Notes: a model not told the origin generated them from the letters alone. A stretch of 64,000 nucleotides of DNA from Phenylobacterium sp. (GCF_030698145.1 NZ_JAUYNW010000070.1:1-64000), one strand, 5' to 3'. Counted from the first letter of the stretch, positions 16,879-28,788 are shown. Numbers and translations: made by a program.

Positions 16879-17534
16879 CGCTGCAGCGAGAACTCGACCG
16901 GCGTCGAGACCTCGATCCGTTCGCCGCGCACCGAGTGCGGGGCGCCGGGGAAGGGATTGGAGCGGTCCAGCATGGCCATGGCCTCGGCGTCCAGGCTGGC
17001 GTGGCCGGAGCTGCGCACCACGTCGCCGGTGAGCAGTCGGCCCTGGCGGTCGACCGCGAAGGCGACCTCGACGATCCCCTCCTCCCGCCGCATCCGCGCC
17101 CGTTTCGGATAGGTCTTGTGCGCCTCCAGCCAGGCGCGGAGCTGGGCGGCGTAGTTCAGGCTCTCGCCCCGCGGCGCGTCCAGGTTGAGGCCTTCGCGGG
17201 TTCCGGCGCGCTGAACGACCGGGGCCGCCGGTGGGGACGGTGTGGCGGGCGCGACGGCCGGCGCGGGGCGCGCGGCGCTCGGCGGGGTCGCGAGCGGTGT
17301 CGCCGCAGGGACGGGAAGGCTGGGCGCGGGCTTGCTGGGGAGGCTCTCGGCCCGGGCCGAGGGGGCCGGGACGGATATCTCCCCGCCCCGGACCGCGACC
17401 AGTTCGACGGTCATGATCAGGTCCTCCCGCATCGGCGGGGCCTCCGCGCCCGTGCGCATCACCAGGGCGATGAGCGCCAGGTTGAACGCCGTGGACGCCA
17501 GCCCCGCGAAGAGCCGCATGCGGGCGGGGGCCAT
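16875..17534 (-). CDS. tonB: Energy transducer TonB
   Basis: 219 residues. A short N-terminal membrane anchor (LFAGLASTAFNLALIALVM) is followed by a proline/alanine-rich linker (about 55-110) crossing the periplasm. The C-terminal TonB domain includes YPKRARMRREEGIVEVAFAVD and DAEAMAMLDRSNPFP. It delivers proton-motive energy to outer-membrane receptors. It is 2 bases downstream of its receptor gene on the same strand, so this is probably a dedicated TonB for that receptor. No exbB/exbD is present in the window. Confidence 0.88.
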   Translation of the reverse strand: MAPARMRLFAGLASTAFNLALIALVMRTGAEAPPMREDLIMTVELVAVRGGEISVPAPSARAESLPSKPAPSLPVPAATPLATPPSAARPAPAVAPATPSPPAAPVVQRAGTREGLNLDAPRGESLNYAAQLRAWLEAHKTYPKRARMRREEGIVEVAFAVDRQGRLLTGDVVRSSGHASLDAEAMAMLDRSNPFPGAPHSVRGERIEVSTPVEFSLQR

Positions 17535-17536
17535 GG

Positions 17537-19609
17537 TCAGAAGGTCCGCGCCAGGGCGAACTTGAAGGTCCGACCCTCGGCGTCCAGCGACGAGAGGTGG
17601 CGGCGGAACTGCTTGTCCAGCAGGTCGTCCACCGCCAGCCGCACCTCCAGGCCTTCCAGCGCCCCGTCCTGGGGTTTCCAGGTGAGGAACAGGTTGTGGA
17701 CGCCGTATCCGCCGGTGCGCAGGGCGGCCGTGGCGACCTCCTCCTGGTCGGCGGCGAACTCGCCTCTCCAGCCGAGCGTGACGCCGCGCTCGGCGAAGCG
17801 GTAGCCGACTGTCAGGTCCAGCTCGTCGGCGGGGATGGTGTTGAGCGGCAGGCCGGTGATCTCGTTCTCGCCGTCGATCATCGCCAGGCCGGCGCGGGCG
17901 AACAGACCGCGCGAGGCGTACTCGGCCTCGATCTCGACGCCGCTGAAGCGCGACTCGCCGACATTGACGAAGTAGGGCGCTCCGACGGCGCCGCGGGTGA
18001 TCAGGTTGGAGACGTCGTTGCGGAAGGCCGTGGCCTTGACCCGGATCGCGTCTCGCGGGGCGAAGACCCCGTCCAGCGACAGCGTCGCCCCGACCTCGTA
18101 ATTGTCCGACTCCTCGGGCTCGAGATTGAGGTTGAAGTTCGAGGCCGCGGCGCTGGTGCGGCTGTAGATCTCGTCCAGAACCGGCATCCGGACGGTGCGC
18201 GCCGCCGATCCGAACACCGAGATCTGGTCGGTCAGGGCGTACATGACGGCGATCTTCGGCGAGGCGGCGGTGTCCTCGACCACCGTGCGGGTGGTGACCC
18301 CGGCGCCGGGCTTGAGCCTGCTCTTGTCGACCCGGACGCCTGGGATGATGGTCAGCTTGTCCGACCAGATCAGCTCGGCCTGGGCGAAGGCGCCGTACTT
18401 GTCCATGTCGCCTTCGGGATGGGTGGCCGCGCCCGGCGTGACCGTTCCCGCCGCCGTGGTGCGCGGATTGCGCCGCTCCTGCTGGTAGGCCTGCAGGCCG
18501 ACGAACAGGAAGCCCGTCCAGTCCGGCCCCATGTCGAAGCGGGAGGTGTTCTCGATCCGCGCCTGGCGGGTCTTGTAGGAGAACTCCGAATAGATGACGC
18601 CGGGCAGGAAGGTGGTCTCGCGCTGCTCGACCTTGGAGTCGGCGAAGGAGACCTGGGCCTTGAGGTCGAAGACCTTGCTGCCCCCGAAATCGTTCTCGTA
18701 GCCGACCACGGCGGTGTCGTCGTCGACCTTGCGCCGCACCGGCGTGGTCCCGAAAGCCTCGGCCTGGTCGTAGATCTGGACGCTGTCGGAGAGCCAGTTC
18801 TGGTACGAGGCCCAGAGGTTGTGGCCCTTGTCGCCGCCGATATTGTAGCGGCCTTTCAGCAGGCAGGAGCTGGAGGTGGCGTTCGACGGGACCACGGTCT
18901 TGCCGTCGCCGCTCTCATAGTGGTCGGCCTCGCGGGCGGTGTAGACGGCCAGAAGGTCCAGATTGTCGCTCGGCTTCACAGCGGCGATGACAGAGCCGAA
19001 GCGGCCGTTGGAATTGGTCTCGTAGCCGCCGCGCAGGCGCACGGTGAAGGTGTCTCCCTCGGTCAGGAAGTCCGACGCGTCCTTGGTGGTGAAGTTGATC
19101 ACCCCGGCCAGGGCGCCCGCGCCATAGAGGGTGGAGGAGGCCGGCCCGCGCAGCACCTCGACGCGCTTGTAGAGCTCGGGCTCGGTGAACAGGGCGCCCA
19201 TCCGGTACTGCTCGTAGAACTTCGTCACCCCGTCGATCTGGGTGAGGATGCGGCTGTCGGAGTCGGCAAGGCCGGTGCCCAGGCCGCGGATGTTGAAGCC
19301 CTGGCCCAGAGCGCTCACCCCGCCTACGGCGCTGACCCCCGGCATGGCCTCCAGCAGGTCGCCGACGGTGGTGGCCTGGGTCTGGTCGATGTCCTCCTGG
19401 TCCAGCGCCGTCACCGCCTGGGGCGTGTCGATGGCGACCTTCTCGGCGCCGGCCGAGACCACGATCCGGCCGAGGGACAGCTGGGCGGCGGCCTCGCTCT
19501 TGGCCGCGGGCTTGGGATGGGCCGTTTGGGCGTCGGCGGCTCCCGCCACCAGGAGGCAGGAGGTCCCCGCGAGGAGCGCCGCTCTGCGTCGCCAAGCCGA
19601 TCGGGCCAT
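17537..19609 (-). CDS. TonB-dependent receptor, probably iron/haem type
   Basis: 690-residue outer-membrane receptor with a signal peptide ending LVAGAADAQ. The plug contains QDEEDID-like TonB region ALDQEDIDQTQATTVGDLLE, GFNIRGLGTG and VEVLRGPASSTLYGAGALAG. In the barrel, VRMPVLDEIYSRT followed by FNLNLEPEESDNYE resembles the FRAP/NPNL segment of haem and haemoglobin receptors in degenerate form. The protein ends FKFALARTF. The start at 19609 has GGAGAG upstream. It is co-transcribed with tonB and faces a promoter region with two Fur-box-like palindromes, which supports an iron- or haem-related role. The exact ligand is inference. Confidence 0.9.
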   Translation of the reverse strand: MARSAWRRRAALLAGTSCLLVAGAADAQTAHPKPAAKSEAAAQLSLGRIVVSAGAEKVAIDTPQAVTALDQEDIDQTQATTVGDLLEAMPGVSAVGGVSALGQGFNIRGLGTGLADSDSRILTQIDGVTKFYEQYRMGALFTEPELYKRVEVLRGPASSTLYGAGALAGVINFTTKDASDFLTEGDTFTVRLRGGYETNSNGRFGSVIAAVKPSDNLDLLAVYTAREADHYESGDGKTVVPSNATSSSCLLKGRYNIGGDKGHNLWASYQNWLSDSVQIYDQAEAFGTTPVRRKVDDDTAVVGYENDFGGSKVFDLKAQVSFADSKVEQRETTFLPGVIYSEFSYKTRQARIENTSRFDMGPDWTGFLFVGLQAYQQERRNPRTTAAGTVTPGAATHPEGDMDKYGAFAQAELIWSDKLTIIPGVRVDKSRLKPGAGVTTRTVVEDTAASPKIAVMYALTDQISVFGSAARTVRMPVLDEIYSRTSAAASNFNLNLEPEESDNYEVGATLSLDGVFAPRDAIRVKATAFRNDVSNLITRGAVGAPYFVNVGESRFSGVEIEAEYASRGLFARAGLAMIDGENEITGLPLNTIPADELDLTVGYRFAERGVTLGWRGEFAADQEEVATAALRTGGYGVHNLFLTWKPQDGALEGLEVRLAVDDLLDKQFRRHLSSLDAEGRTFKFALARTF

Positions 19610-19633
19610 GAAATCTCTCCAAAACTTGTGCAA

Positions 19634-19650
19634 ATGCGAGTCAATCGCAT
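19634..19650. promoter_or_regulatory. Fur-box-like palindrome, receptor-proximal
   Basis: ATGCGAGTCAATCGCAT has perfect 6-bp arms around a 5-base centre, 25 bases before the receptor start. Its core fits TGCGAnTnAnTCGCA, which aligns with the 15-mer Fur core TGATAATnATTATCA at most anchor positions. A second copy of the same type lies 62 bases away (19712-19728). Confidence 0.6.
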
Positions 19651-19711
19651 ACCATGCGCATGACGCCCCCAAGGCGACCGGCGAGGGGTGAATGCCGCAT
19701 CAGAAAGGTAT

Positions 19712-19728
19712 TTGCAAGTGAGTCGCAA
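19712..19728. promoter_or_regulatory. Fur-box-like palindrome, DUF4198-proximal
   Basis: TTGCAAGTGAGTCGCAA is symmetric apart from one position in the arms (TTGCAA against TTGCGA). It follows the same TGCrAnTnAnTCGCA pattern as the first box. It lies 44 bases before the DUF4198 gene. Two boxes in one divergent region suggest each controls one promoter. Confidence 0.6.
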
Positions 19729-19771
19729 TTGCACTAATCGGCGTCATCGATCGAACAGGGGATGTGGGCTT

Positions 19772-20572
19772 ATGGACGCGAGACGAATGGGCGGGGTCGC
19801 CGGGGCCGGGCTGCTGCTCGTGGCCGCGCCGGGCGCGGCGCTGGCGCACATGCCCTATCTGCTGCCCAATGTGTTCGACACCGTCGAGCGCGACCACGTG
19901 ACGGTGCAGGCGAGCTTCACCGAGGACCCGTTCATCCCCGAGGTGGTGATGAAGTCGGACGCCTTCCATGTTCTGGGCGCGAACGGCCGCACGCCGATCA
20001 CCGCGGTGACCTATCTGCGCGACCTGGCGGTGTTCGAGGCGCCGATACCGGCCAAGGGCGCCTACCGCATCTCGTCGGGCGAACGGCTCGGCCGCAAGGG
20101 CAAGATGTTCAAGTCGGCCGCCGGCCAGTGGGAGATGACCGGGGAGGGGGCCGAGCGTCCTGCCGGGGTGGAGCTGGTCGACGTCCAGAGCGTGACCCTG
20201 GCCGAGGTCTATGTCAGCCGCGGGGCCCCCACCAATGAAGCCCTGACGGTCACCGGCAAGGGCCTGGAGCTCAGGCCGATCACCCATCCCAGCGCGATTT
20301 TCGCGGACCAGCCGGCTCGGTTCGAACTGACCTTCGACGGCAAGCCCGTCTCCGGCGCCGACGTCGAGGTCTATCGCAGCGCCGGGATCTATGACGGCCG
20401 CAAGAAGCTGGACGGCGAGATCAAGACCGACGCCAAGGGCGGCTTCGCGCTCACCCCGCCGGACGCCGGGACCTATCTGGCCTTGATCCGTCACCGCACG
20501 GCGGCCCCGGTCGGCGCCGAGACCCCCTACCGCAGCTACAGCTACAGCCTCACCTTCGAAGCCACCGAATAG
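19772..20572 (+). CDS. DUF4198 domain periplasmic protein
   Basis: 266 residues with a signal peptide ending APGAALA, followed directly by HMPYLLPNVFD, the usual start of mature DUF4198 proteins. A later section (FELTFDGKPVSGADVEVYRSAG, and KGGFALTPPDAGTYLALIRH) has the immunoglobulin-like repeat seen in this family. DUF4198 proteins are often found with metal-uptake receptors, but their biochemical role is not settled. The ATG at 19772 gives a proper signal peptide; an earlier in-frame ATG does not. It is divergent from the receptor/tonB genes and 8 bases before the EF-hand gene. Confidence 0.82.
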   Translation: MDARRMGGVAGAGLLLVAAPGAALAHMPYLLPNVFDTVERDHVTVQASFTEDPFIPEVVMKSDAFHVLGANGRTPITAVTYLRDLAVFEAPIPAKGAYRISSGERLGRKGKMFKSAAGQWEMTGEGAERPAGVELVDVQSVTLAEVYVSRGAPTNEALTVTGKGLELRPITHPSAIFADQPARFELTFDGKPVSGADVEVYRSAGIYDGRKKLDGEIKTDAKGGFALTPPDAGTYLALIRHRTAAPVGAETPYRSYSYSLTFEATE

Positions 20573-20580
20573 GACGTCCC

Positions 20581-21042
20581 ATGACCACTCTGCGTCTGCC
20601 CCTCGCCGTGACCGCCGCCCTGCTGGCGCTCACCACCTCCGCCCAAGCCGCGCCGCACGAAGCCTCGGCCTTCATCACCGACTACGACCTGAACAAGGAC
20701 GGCAAGGTCACCTCCGCCGAGTTCAAAACGGTCCGCGACAAGCGGTTCGCCGCGATGGACGTCTCCAAGGACGGCGGCCTCAACGAGGCCGAATACGTCG
20801 GGGAATACGAGGGTCGGCTCGAAGCCCAGCTCGCCGTCTCCACCGAGAGCGCCGAGCGCAAGGCCGAGGAGCGGACGCGCCAGATGCGCCAGGCCCACGT
20901 CCGCTTCGGTGTCCTCGACAAGGACAAGGATCAGAAGATCTCCGCCCAGGAATACGCTGCATCCGGCGGGCGCGCCTTCGCCGAGCAGGACGGCGACAAG
21001 GACGGTGTGGTCAGCACGGGCGAGAAGAAGGCCGGGGCCTGA
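20581..21042 (+). CDS. Periplasmic EF-hand protein with four loops
   Basis: 153 residues with a signal peptide ending TTSAQAA. Four 12-residue EF-hand loops are visible: DLNKDGKVTSAE (36-47), DVSKDGGLNEAE (60-71), DKDKDQKISAQE (113-124) and DGDKDGVVSTGE (137-148). All begin with D and end with E as needed to bind calcium. A charged helix (about 75-108) separates the pairs. It follows the DUF4198 gene by 8 bases, so both are probably exported together under the Fur-like boxes. It could sense or buffer a divalent metal; the partner is unknown. Confidence 0.85.
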   Translation: MTTLRLPLAVTAALLALTTSAQAAPHEASAFITDYDLNKDGKVTSAEFKTVRDKRFAAMDVSKDGGLNEAEYVGEYEGRLEAQLAVSTESAERKAEERTRQMRQAHVRFGVLDKDKDQKISAQEYAASGGRAFAEQDGDKDGVVSTGEKKAGA

Positions 21043-21043
21043 A

Positions 21044-22537
21044 CTATCTCACCACCGACAGCTGGTAGACCTGCAGGCTGACCGGCGTCGTCGGGGCCAG
21101 CAGCACCTGGGCGCGCAGGCGGCCCTTCTCGCAGGGATAGGTGATGGCGCCGGACATCGCGGTCTCGGCCGCGACCTCCTGCGCCGGCTGGCAGGCGCCG
21201 AGCTCGGCCTTGAGCCTGGCGAGCTCGGCGTTGCGGTGGGCCCCGTCGCTGTCCAGCAGGACGTTCATGGCCAGGCCGTCCCGGGCGGCCATGACGTCGC
21301 TTGCCGCGTAGATCTTCGCAACGATCCCGGCCGCCGCGGTCAGCCGCTCGCCGGCCGGCGTCGGCCGCGCCGGAAAGGCGCCGGACTTCACCAGCGCCAC
21401 CGCGGCGTCGCGGACATAGGGCGAGGCGCCGGCATAGGTGCGGTTGGCCAAGGCGAAGACCCCGACCCCGCGCTCGGGCAGGAAGAGTACGTTGGAGCCG
21501 TAGCCCGGCAGGCCGCCCGAATGGGTGAAGTGCGGGCCCAGCACGCAGTCGGCCAGGACGATCATGCCCATGCCATAGACCCGCGCCCGGTCGCAGGCGG
21601 CTGGGTCGGCCTTGTCCGAACGGGGGACGATGGCCGGGAAGTTGGAGCCCTGGGCGATCTCGCGCACCGAGCTGCGTTTCAGGATCGCATCCTCGGCGCC
21701 GTCGCGCGGCGGCCAGGCGGCGAGCACCCAGGCGATGTATTTCGCGTAGTCGTTAGCGCTGACCGCCAGGCCGCCCATCGCCCCGAAGACGCCGGGCCCC
21801 AGGGCCGGCTCCTCGACCCAGACCTCGTCCTCCCAGCGATAGCCGATGGCGCGGTGCGCGGCGGGAATCTTGGCCACGTCATAGACCGAGGCCGTCATGC
21901 CCAGAGGCCGCAGGATCTTGCGCTCGATATAGGCGTCGTAGGGCTGGCGGGCGACGTTGGTCACCACCCGGCCGGCCAGGGCGTAGCCGAAGTTGGAGTA
22001 TTCCATCGCCATGGCCGGCGGCCGCGAGAAGGGGACGCCGGCCTTGAGGAAGCGGGAGAAGTCGGCCTCGCCCATGGGAAGCTGGCGGTCGCCCCAGGGG
22101 TCGTCGGTGACGAAGCCGCCGGTGTGGTTCAGCAGGTCGCGCACCCGGATCTTCGGGCTGTCGGTGGTGGGATAGGTCAGGCCCCTCAGTTCCGGGATCA
22201 GGGTCTCGGCTGGCGCGTCCAGGGAGAGTTTGCCTTCGTCGCGCAGCTTCAGGACCGCCAGCGCCGTGAAATTCTTGGACATGCTGGCGATGCGGAAGAC
22301 GCTGTCGGCCGTCACCGGGCGCTTGGCCACAGTGTCCTGGACGCCCATGGCCTTCACATAGGCCAGCTTGCCGTCGACCACGACGCCGTAGACCAGGCCC
22401 GGCACATGCCGCTCGGCGGCGAACTTCTCGAAGATCGGATCGAGCTGGTCGTAGGCGGCGGCGCGGTCGGGCGTCTGGGCGGCGGCGGGCGGCGCCAGCA
22501 TCGCCGCCATGGTGAGGATCGCCAGCAATCCGCGCAT
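21044..22537 (-). CDS. Serine hydrolase, beta-lactamase/esterase (class C) family
   Basis: 497 residues with a signal peptide ending LAPPAAAQ. The nucleophile motif is SMSK (S85, K88) and the second motif is EYSNFGYALAG, with tyrosine as base. HSGGLPGYGS lies where the third (KTG-like) motif is expected. A C-terminal extension of about 130 residues follows the catalytic domain. The family includes penicillin-binding-protein-like esterases, D-aminopeptidases and true class C enzymes; sequence alone does not separate them. Periplasmic. No ampR-like regulator is nearby, so antibiotic resistance is not the first guess. Confidence 0.85.
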   Translation of the reverse strand: MRGLLAILTMAAMLAPPAAAQTPDRAAAYDQLDPIFEKFAAERHVPGLVYGVVVDGKLAYVKAMGVQDTVAKRPVTADSVFRIASMSKNFTALAVLKLRDEGKLSLDAPAETLIPELRGLTYPTTDSPKIRVRDLLNHTGGFVTDDPWGDRQLPMGEADFSRFLKAGVPFSRPPAMAMEYSNFGYALAGRVVTNVARQPYDAYIERKILRPLGMTASVYDVAKIPAAHRAIGYRWEDEVWVEEPALGPGVFGAMGGLAVSANDYAKYIAWVLAAWPPRDGAEDAILKRSSVREIAQGSNFPAIVPRSDKADPAACDRARVYGMGMIVLADCVLGPHFTHSGGLPGYGSNVLFLPERGVGVFALANRTYAGASPYVRDAAVALVKSGAFPARPTPAGERLTAAAGIVAKIYAASDVMAARDGLAMNVLLDSDGAHRNAELARLKAELGACQPAQEVAAETAMSGAITYPCEKGRLRAQVLLAPTTPVSLQVYQLSVVR

Positions 22538-22565
22538 TCCATTCCCTCCGGCCGAAGCGGCGAGC

Positions 22566-23813
22566 CTAGCCGAGGGTGGCGGGCGGCGTAAGGGAGGCCC
22601 GGCTGTTCAGCGCTTCGCGATCGAAGCCCGCCATCTTCTTGTAGGTCTCGGCGGCGGTCTCCAGCTCGTCGCGGCTGAGGACCTCATGGACGTCGGCGAA
22701 GCCGTCCGGCGCGCGGTCCTCGGCCAGTTGCATCACCTGTTCGGGCCCGTTGCCGCGATTGGCCAGGACGATAGCGCTGGTGGGCGGCCGCCGGGCCGCC
22801 TCGTAGGCCGCCAGGGCCGCGTCGACGCTGGTCCGGGTCGCCAGCTCATAGGCCAGGGTGCGGGCGTCCAGGACGGCCTGGGAGGCCCCGTTCGAGCCGA
22901 TCGGATACATGGGATGCGCCGCGTCGCCCAGCAGGGTCAGGCGCCCGAAGGTCCAGCGATCCAGCGGATCGCGGTCGACCATCGGGTACTCGAAGATCCG
23001 CTCCGCGCCCCGGATGACCCGGGGAACATCCAGCCAGCCGAAGTCCCAGGTCTCGAAGCGCGGCAGGAAGTCAGCCAGGACCCCCGGGCGGTTCCAGTCC
23101 TCGCGGCGCCACTCGACGGTGTCGGTAAAACGCAGCTCGGCGATCCAGTTGATCAGCGAGCGCCCCTGCGAGGCCAGCACCGGATCGATGGGATAGGCCA
23201 CGAACTTCATGTCCTGGTGTCCGGCCATGATCATGGTCGCTCCACCCAGGAACGGCGCGTCCTGCGTCACGCCGCGCCACAGCACCCGGTGGTTCCAGAT
23301 GGGCGGGCCCTCGTGCGGATGGAGGTGGGCGCGCAGGGCGGAATGGACGCCGTCGGCGGCGACCACGACGTCGCCCCGTGCCGTCTCGCCCGACGCGAAG
23401 GTGACGACGCCGCCCTCCGGATCGACGCTCGTCGCAGCCTGGCCCAGCCGCACGGCGGCCGCACCCAGGCGCCCGCGGACCGCCTCGAAGAGCATCATCT
23501 GCAACTGGCCGCGGTGGATCGAGTACTGCGGCCAGTCATAGCCCGCGTGGCGCCCGCGCGGCTCGCGCCAGATCTCCTGGCCATGGCGGTTGGCGTAGGC
23601 CAGGGCCTGGGTCTCCACGCCCAGTTCGGCCAGGGCCGGCCCGAGGCCCAGTTCGGTCAGTTCGCGCACGGCATGGGGCAGGAGGTTGATCCCCACGCCC
23701 AAGGGCTTGAGCTCGGCCACGGCCTCATGCACCTGCGCGGAGATCCCGGCCGCGTGCAGGCTGAGCGCCAGGCTGAGGCCGCCGATCCCGGCGCCGACGA
23801 TGATCACCTTCAT
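22566..23813 (-). CDS. FAD-dependent monooxygenase (salicylate hydroxylase/PhzS-like)
   Basis: 415 residues of the group A flavoprotein hydroxylases. The N-terminal dinucleotide fold is VIIVGAGIGGLSLALSLHAAG (residues 3-23). The GD motif is LTLLGDAAHPMYPIGSNGASQAVLDA, which binds the ribityl chain. DVVVAADGVHS is the DG motif. It should hydroxylate an aromatic ring using NAD(P)H and oxygen. The sequence resembles PhzS-type enzymes, but no phenazine genes are present. It is same-strand with the serine hydrolase, 28 bases apart. Confidence 0.88.
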   Translation of the reverse strand: MKVIIVGAGIGGLSLALSLHAAGISAQVHEAVAELKPLGVGINLLPHAVRELTELGLGPALAELGVETQALAYANRHGQEIWREPRGRHAGYDWPQYSIHRGQLQMMLFEAVRGRLGAAAVRLGQAATSVDPEGGVVTFASGETARGDVVVAADGVHSALRAHLHPHEGPPIWNHRVLWRGVTQDAPFLGGATMIMAGHQDMKFVAYPIDPVLASQGRSLINWIAELRFTDTVEWRREDWNRPGVLADFLPRFETWDFGWLDVPRVIRGAERIFEYPMVDRDPLDRWTFGRLTLLGDAAHPMYPIGSNGASQAVLDARTLAYELATRTSVDAALAAYEAARRPPTSAIVLANRGNGPEQVMQLAEDRAPDGFADVHEVLSRDELETAAETYKKMAGFDREALNSRASLTPPATLG

Positions 23814-23850
23814 GGCGCCAGCATCGCCGCCCGGCGGCGGCTGGCAAGGC

Positions 23851-24651
23851 CTAGCCGAACAACTTCCGCAGAAGGCCGGGCTTCGAGCGCGCGGGCGCCA
23901 CGTCGCCGGAGAGGTCCGGGACCCCTAGCTTCCGCGAGACCAGCACCTCGATGTACTCGGCCTGGATGCCGCGGGCGGCATCCTCGATGGTCCAGATGGT
24001 GGTCGAGAGACCGCTGGCGCGGTCCCAGTAGGCGGCGATGTCGTAACCCCAGTCGACCGTGACCAGTGAGCCGTTGGGGTCCATCGGGTTGCCGTGGAAC
24101 ACCGGGTCCAGCAGGTGTTCCACGCTGCCGTCGGCCTTGCGCCGGGCGCGGCGGACCGAGGGGTTTTCCTTGTTCACGATCGGCACCGTGCAGACGTGCA
24201 GGCCGCCGGGCTTGAGCGTGCGGGCGATCTCGGCGAGGGCGCGGTCGGGGGCGAAGACGTGCTCCATGACGTCCTGGGTGACGACCAGGTCAAAGCTCGC
24301 ATCGGCGAAGGTCTGGGCTTCCAGGTCCTCCGAACGCCAGCCGCCGGTCTTGTGCGTCGAGCCCCAGGGAATGGACGGATCGTACTGGCTGGCCAGGTAG
24401 CCCGGCGCCTGGTCGGCGAGGCGCCGGCTGGCCGCCGTGCCGGGCGAGCTCTCATGGATCTTCAGCGCGCGCCAGTTCGGGCGGAGCTGGGTCAGGACGG
24501 AGAACAGCGCCCGCTCACGCGGCTGGCCGTTGCAGTTCAGGCAGAGCTAGGGGTCGCGCAGCCATTCGGCCTTCGCCGCGAAGGTCGAGGCCTGCTCGCA
24601 GACCGGGCAGAAGCCATCGACCTTCAGGACGTAGCCGTCCTTGTCCGGCAT
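23851..24651 (-). pseudogene. SAM methyltransferase with zinc-ribbon start, interrupted by in-frame amber codon
   Basis: Read through, this is a 265-residue class I methyltransferase. It starts MPDKDGYVLKVDGFCPVCEQ, with zinc-type pairs CPVC and CLNC, then PRERAL, IHESSPGTAASRRLA, FDLVVTQDVMEHVF (the acidic loop) and LKPGGLHVCTVP. An in-frame TAG at 24547-24549 falls between WLRDP and LCLNC, after 34 codons. Sequence stays family-like on both sides, so the break is one base change, a sequencing error or a read-through site. The only downstream ATG (24267) would give a 138-residue piece lacking the SAM-binding start. The ATG directly follows the secA stop (TAG then ATG), without a clear ribosome site, suggesting coupling to secA. 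Confidence 0.75.
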
Positions 24652-27411
<2,760 letters not shown>

Positions 27412-27504
27412 GGGAAAATATTCCGGATCATGCGGGAGGGGCCCGGCGCGGCGCTTTAAGCCCTTCGCCTGCCCGGAGATTCCGCTCTTTTCAGGGCGCG
27501 CGAG

Positions 27505-27532
27505 ACTTAAGCAGGCGCCCCCCAAGTGTCAA
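27505..27532 (-). promoter_or_regulatory. Likely housekeeping promoter of secA
   Basis: On the minus strand TTGACA (27532-27527) is followed after 16 bases by TTAAGT (27510-27505). The -35 is a perfect match to the sigma-70 consensus and the -10 is weak. It lies between the thiolase terminator and the secA start, about 95 bases before the TTG. Confidence 0.5.
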
Positions 27533-27550
27533 CGCGGGGACTGTTCACAC

Positions 27551-27587
27551 GCGAAAACGAAAAGGCCCTCCCGGTGAGGGGAGGGCC
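27551..27587 (-). terminator. Rho-independent terminator of the thiolase gene
   Basis: GGCCCTCCC (27564-27572) and GGGAGGGCC (27579-27587) pair perfectly around a six-base loop. On the minus strand the stem is followed by TTTTCGTTTT. It sits about 25 bases after the thiolase stop. Confidence 0.85.
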
Positions 27588-27612
27588 GATCCGAACAGCT
27601 AAGTCGAACAGC

Positions 27613-28788
27613 TTAGTTATAGACTTCGAACAGCCCGGCCGCGCCCATGCCGCCGCCGATGCACATCGAAACCACGGCCCACTTGGCCTTGCGGCGCTGG
27701 CCTTCCTGCAGCACGTGGCCGGCGAGACGCGCGCCGGTCATGCCGAAGGGGTGGCCGATGGCGATCGAGCCGCCGTTGACGTTGTACTTCTCCGGGTCGA
27801 TGCCCAGGAAGTCGCGGGCGTAGAGGCACTGGGAGGCGAAGGCCTCGTTCAGTTCCCACAGGTCGATGTCGGAGACTTTCAGGCCGTGGCGTTCCAGCAG
27901 GCGCGGCACGGCGAAGACCGGGCCGATGCCCATTTCGTCGGGCGCGCAGCCGGCGACGGCCCAGCCCTTGAACGCGCCCAGCGGCGACAGGCCGGCCTTC
28001 TCGGCGGCCTTGGAGTCCATCAGCACCACGGCGGCGGCTCCGTCGGAGAGCTGGCTGGCGTTGCCGGCGGTGATGAACTTGCCCTCGCCGCGCACGGGCT
28101 GGAGCTTCTGCAGGCCTTCCAGGGTGGTGTCGACGCGGTTGCACTCGTCGCGATCGACCACGTAGTCGACGACGGTTTCTTCCTTCGTCTCCTTGTTGAC
28201 GACCTTCATCTTGGACTTCATCGGGACGATTTCGTTGGCGAACTTGCCACCCTGCTGGGCCGCGGCCATGCGGCGCTGGCTTTCCAGGCTGTACTCGTCC
28301 TGGGCTTCGCGGCTGACCTTGTAGCGCTCGGCCACGATGTCGGCGGTGTCGATCATCGGCATGAAGATGGCCGGATATTCCGAGACCAGGCGCGGATCGA
28401 CATTGTCCTTGCCGGCGCCGCCGCCGGGAATGCTGATCGACTCCACGCCGCCGGCCACGACCACGTCGGCGCCGTCGTTGCGGATGTAGTTGGCGGCCGT
28501 GGCGATGGTGTTCAGGCCCGACGAGCAGAAGCGGTTGACGGTGACTCCGGAGGTGGTGATCGGCAGGCCGGCCAGCAGGCCCACCTGACGGCCCAGGTTG
28601 CCCGCGCCGTGCGAGACATTGCCCATGACCACGTCTTCCACCGACGCCTTGTCGAGGCCCGAGCGCTCGACCGCGTGCTTCACCGCATGCGCGCCCATCG
28701 ACATGGTCGGCGTCATGTTGAACCCGCCACGGCCGGACTTGGCCAGGCCCGTGCGGGCATACGAAACGACTACGGCTTCACGCGTCAT
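27613..28788 (-). CDS. Acetyl-CoA C-acyltransferase (thiolase)
   Basis: 391-residue cytosolic thiolase that splits 3-ketoacyl-CoA or condenses acetyl-CoA. The catalytic set is complete: C88 in [10 protein letters not shown]346 in GHPFG and C376 in MCIGGGMG. The C-terminal signature [19 protein letters not shown] is typical. The ATG at 28788 has GGGAGGA upstream; the frame continues far upstream antisense to the PpiC gene but that part is not protein-like. No fadB-type gene is adjacent, so whether it serves fatty-acid oxidation or another acyl pathway cannot be read. Confidence 0.93.
   Translation of the reverse strand: MTREAVVVSYARTGLAKSGRGGFNMTPTMSMGAHAVKHAVERSGLDKASVEDVVMGNVSHGAGNLGRQVGLLAGLPITTSGVTVNRFCSSGLNTIATAANYIRNDGADVVVAGGVESISIPGGGAGKDNVDPRLVSEYPAIFMPMIDTADIVAERYKVSREAQDEYSLESQRRMAAAQQGGKFANEIVPMKSKMKVVNKETKEETVVDYVVDRDECNRVDTTLEGLQKLQPVRGEGKFITAGNASQLSDGAAAVVLMDSKAAEKAGLSPLGAFKGWAVAGCAPDEMGIGPVFAVPRLLERHGLKVSDIDLWELNEAFASQCLYARDFLGIDPEKYNVNGGSIAIGHPFGMTGARLAGHVLQEGQRRKAKWAVVSMCIGGGMGAAGLFEVYN

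Noticed and set aside
17597-19663. A long plus-strand frame opposite the third receptor
   Set aside because: Antisense shadow in a GC-rich genome; composition is VALGDE-rich with no motif.
21044-22537. Antibiotic-resistance beta-lactamase
   Set aside because: The fold fits, but the protein has a long C-terminal extension and no ampR-like regulator nearby; esterase-type function is at least as likely.
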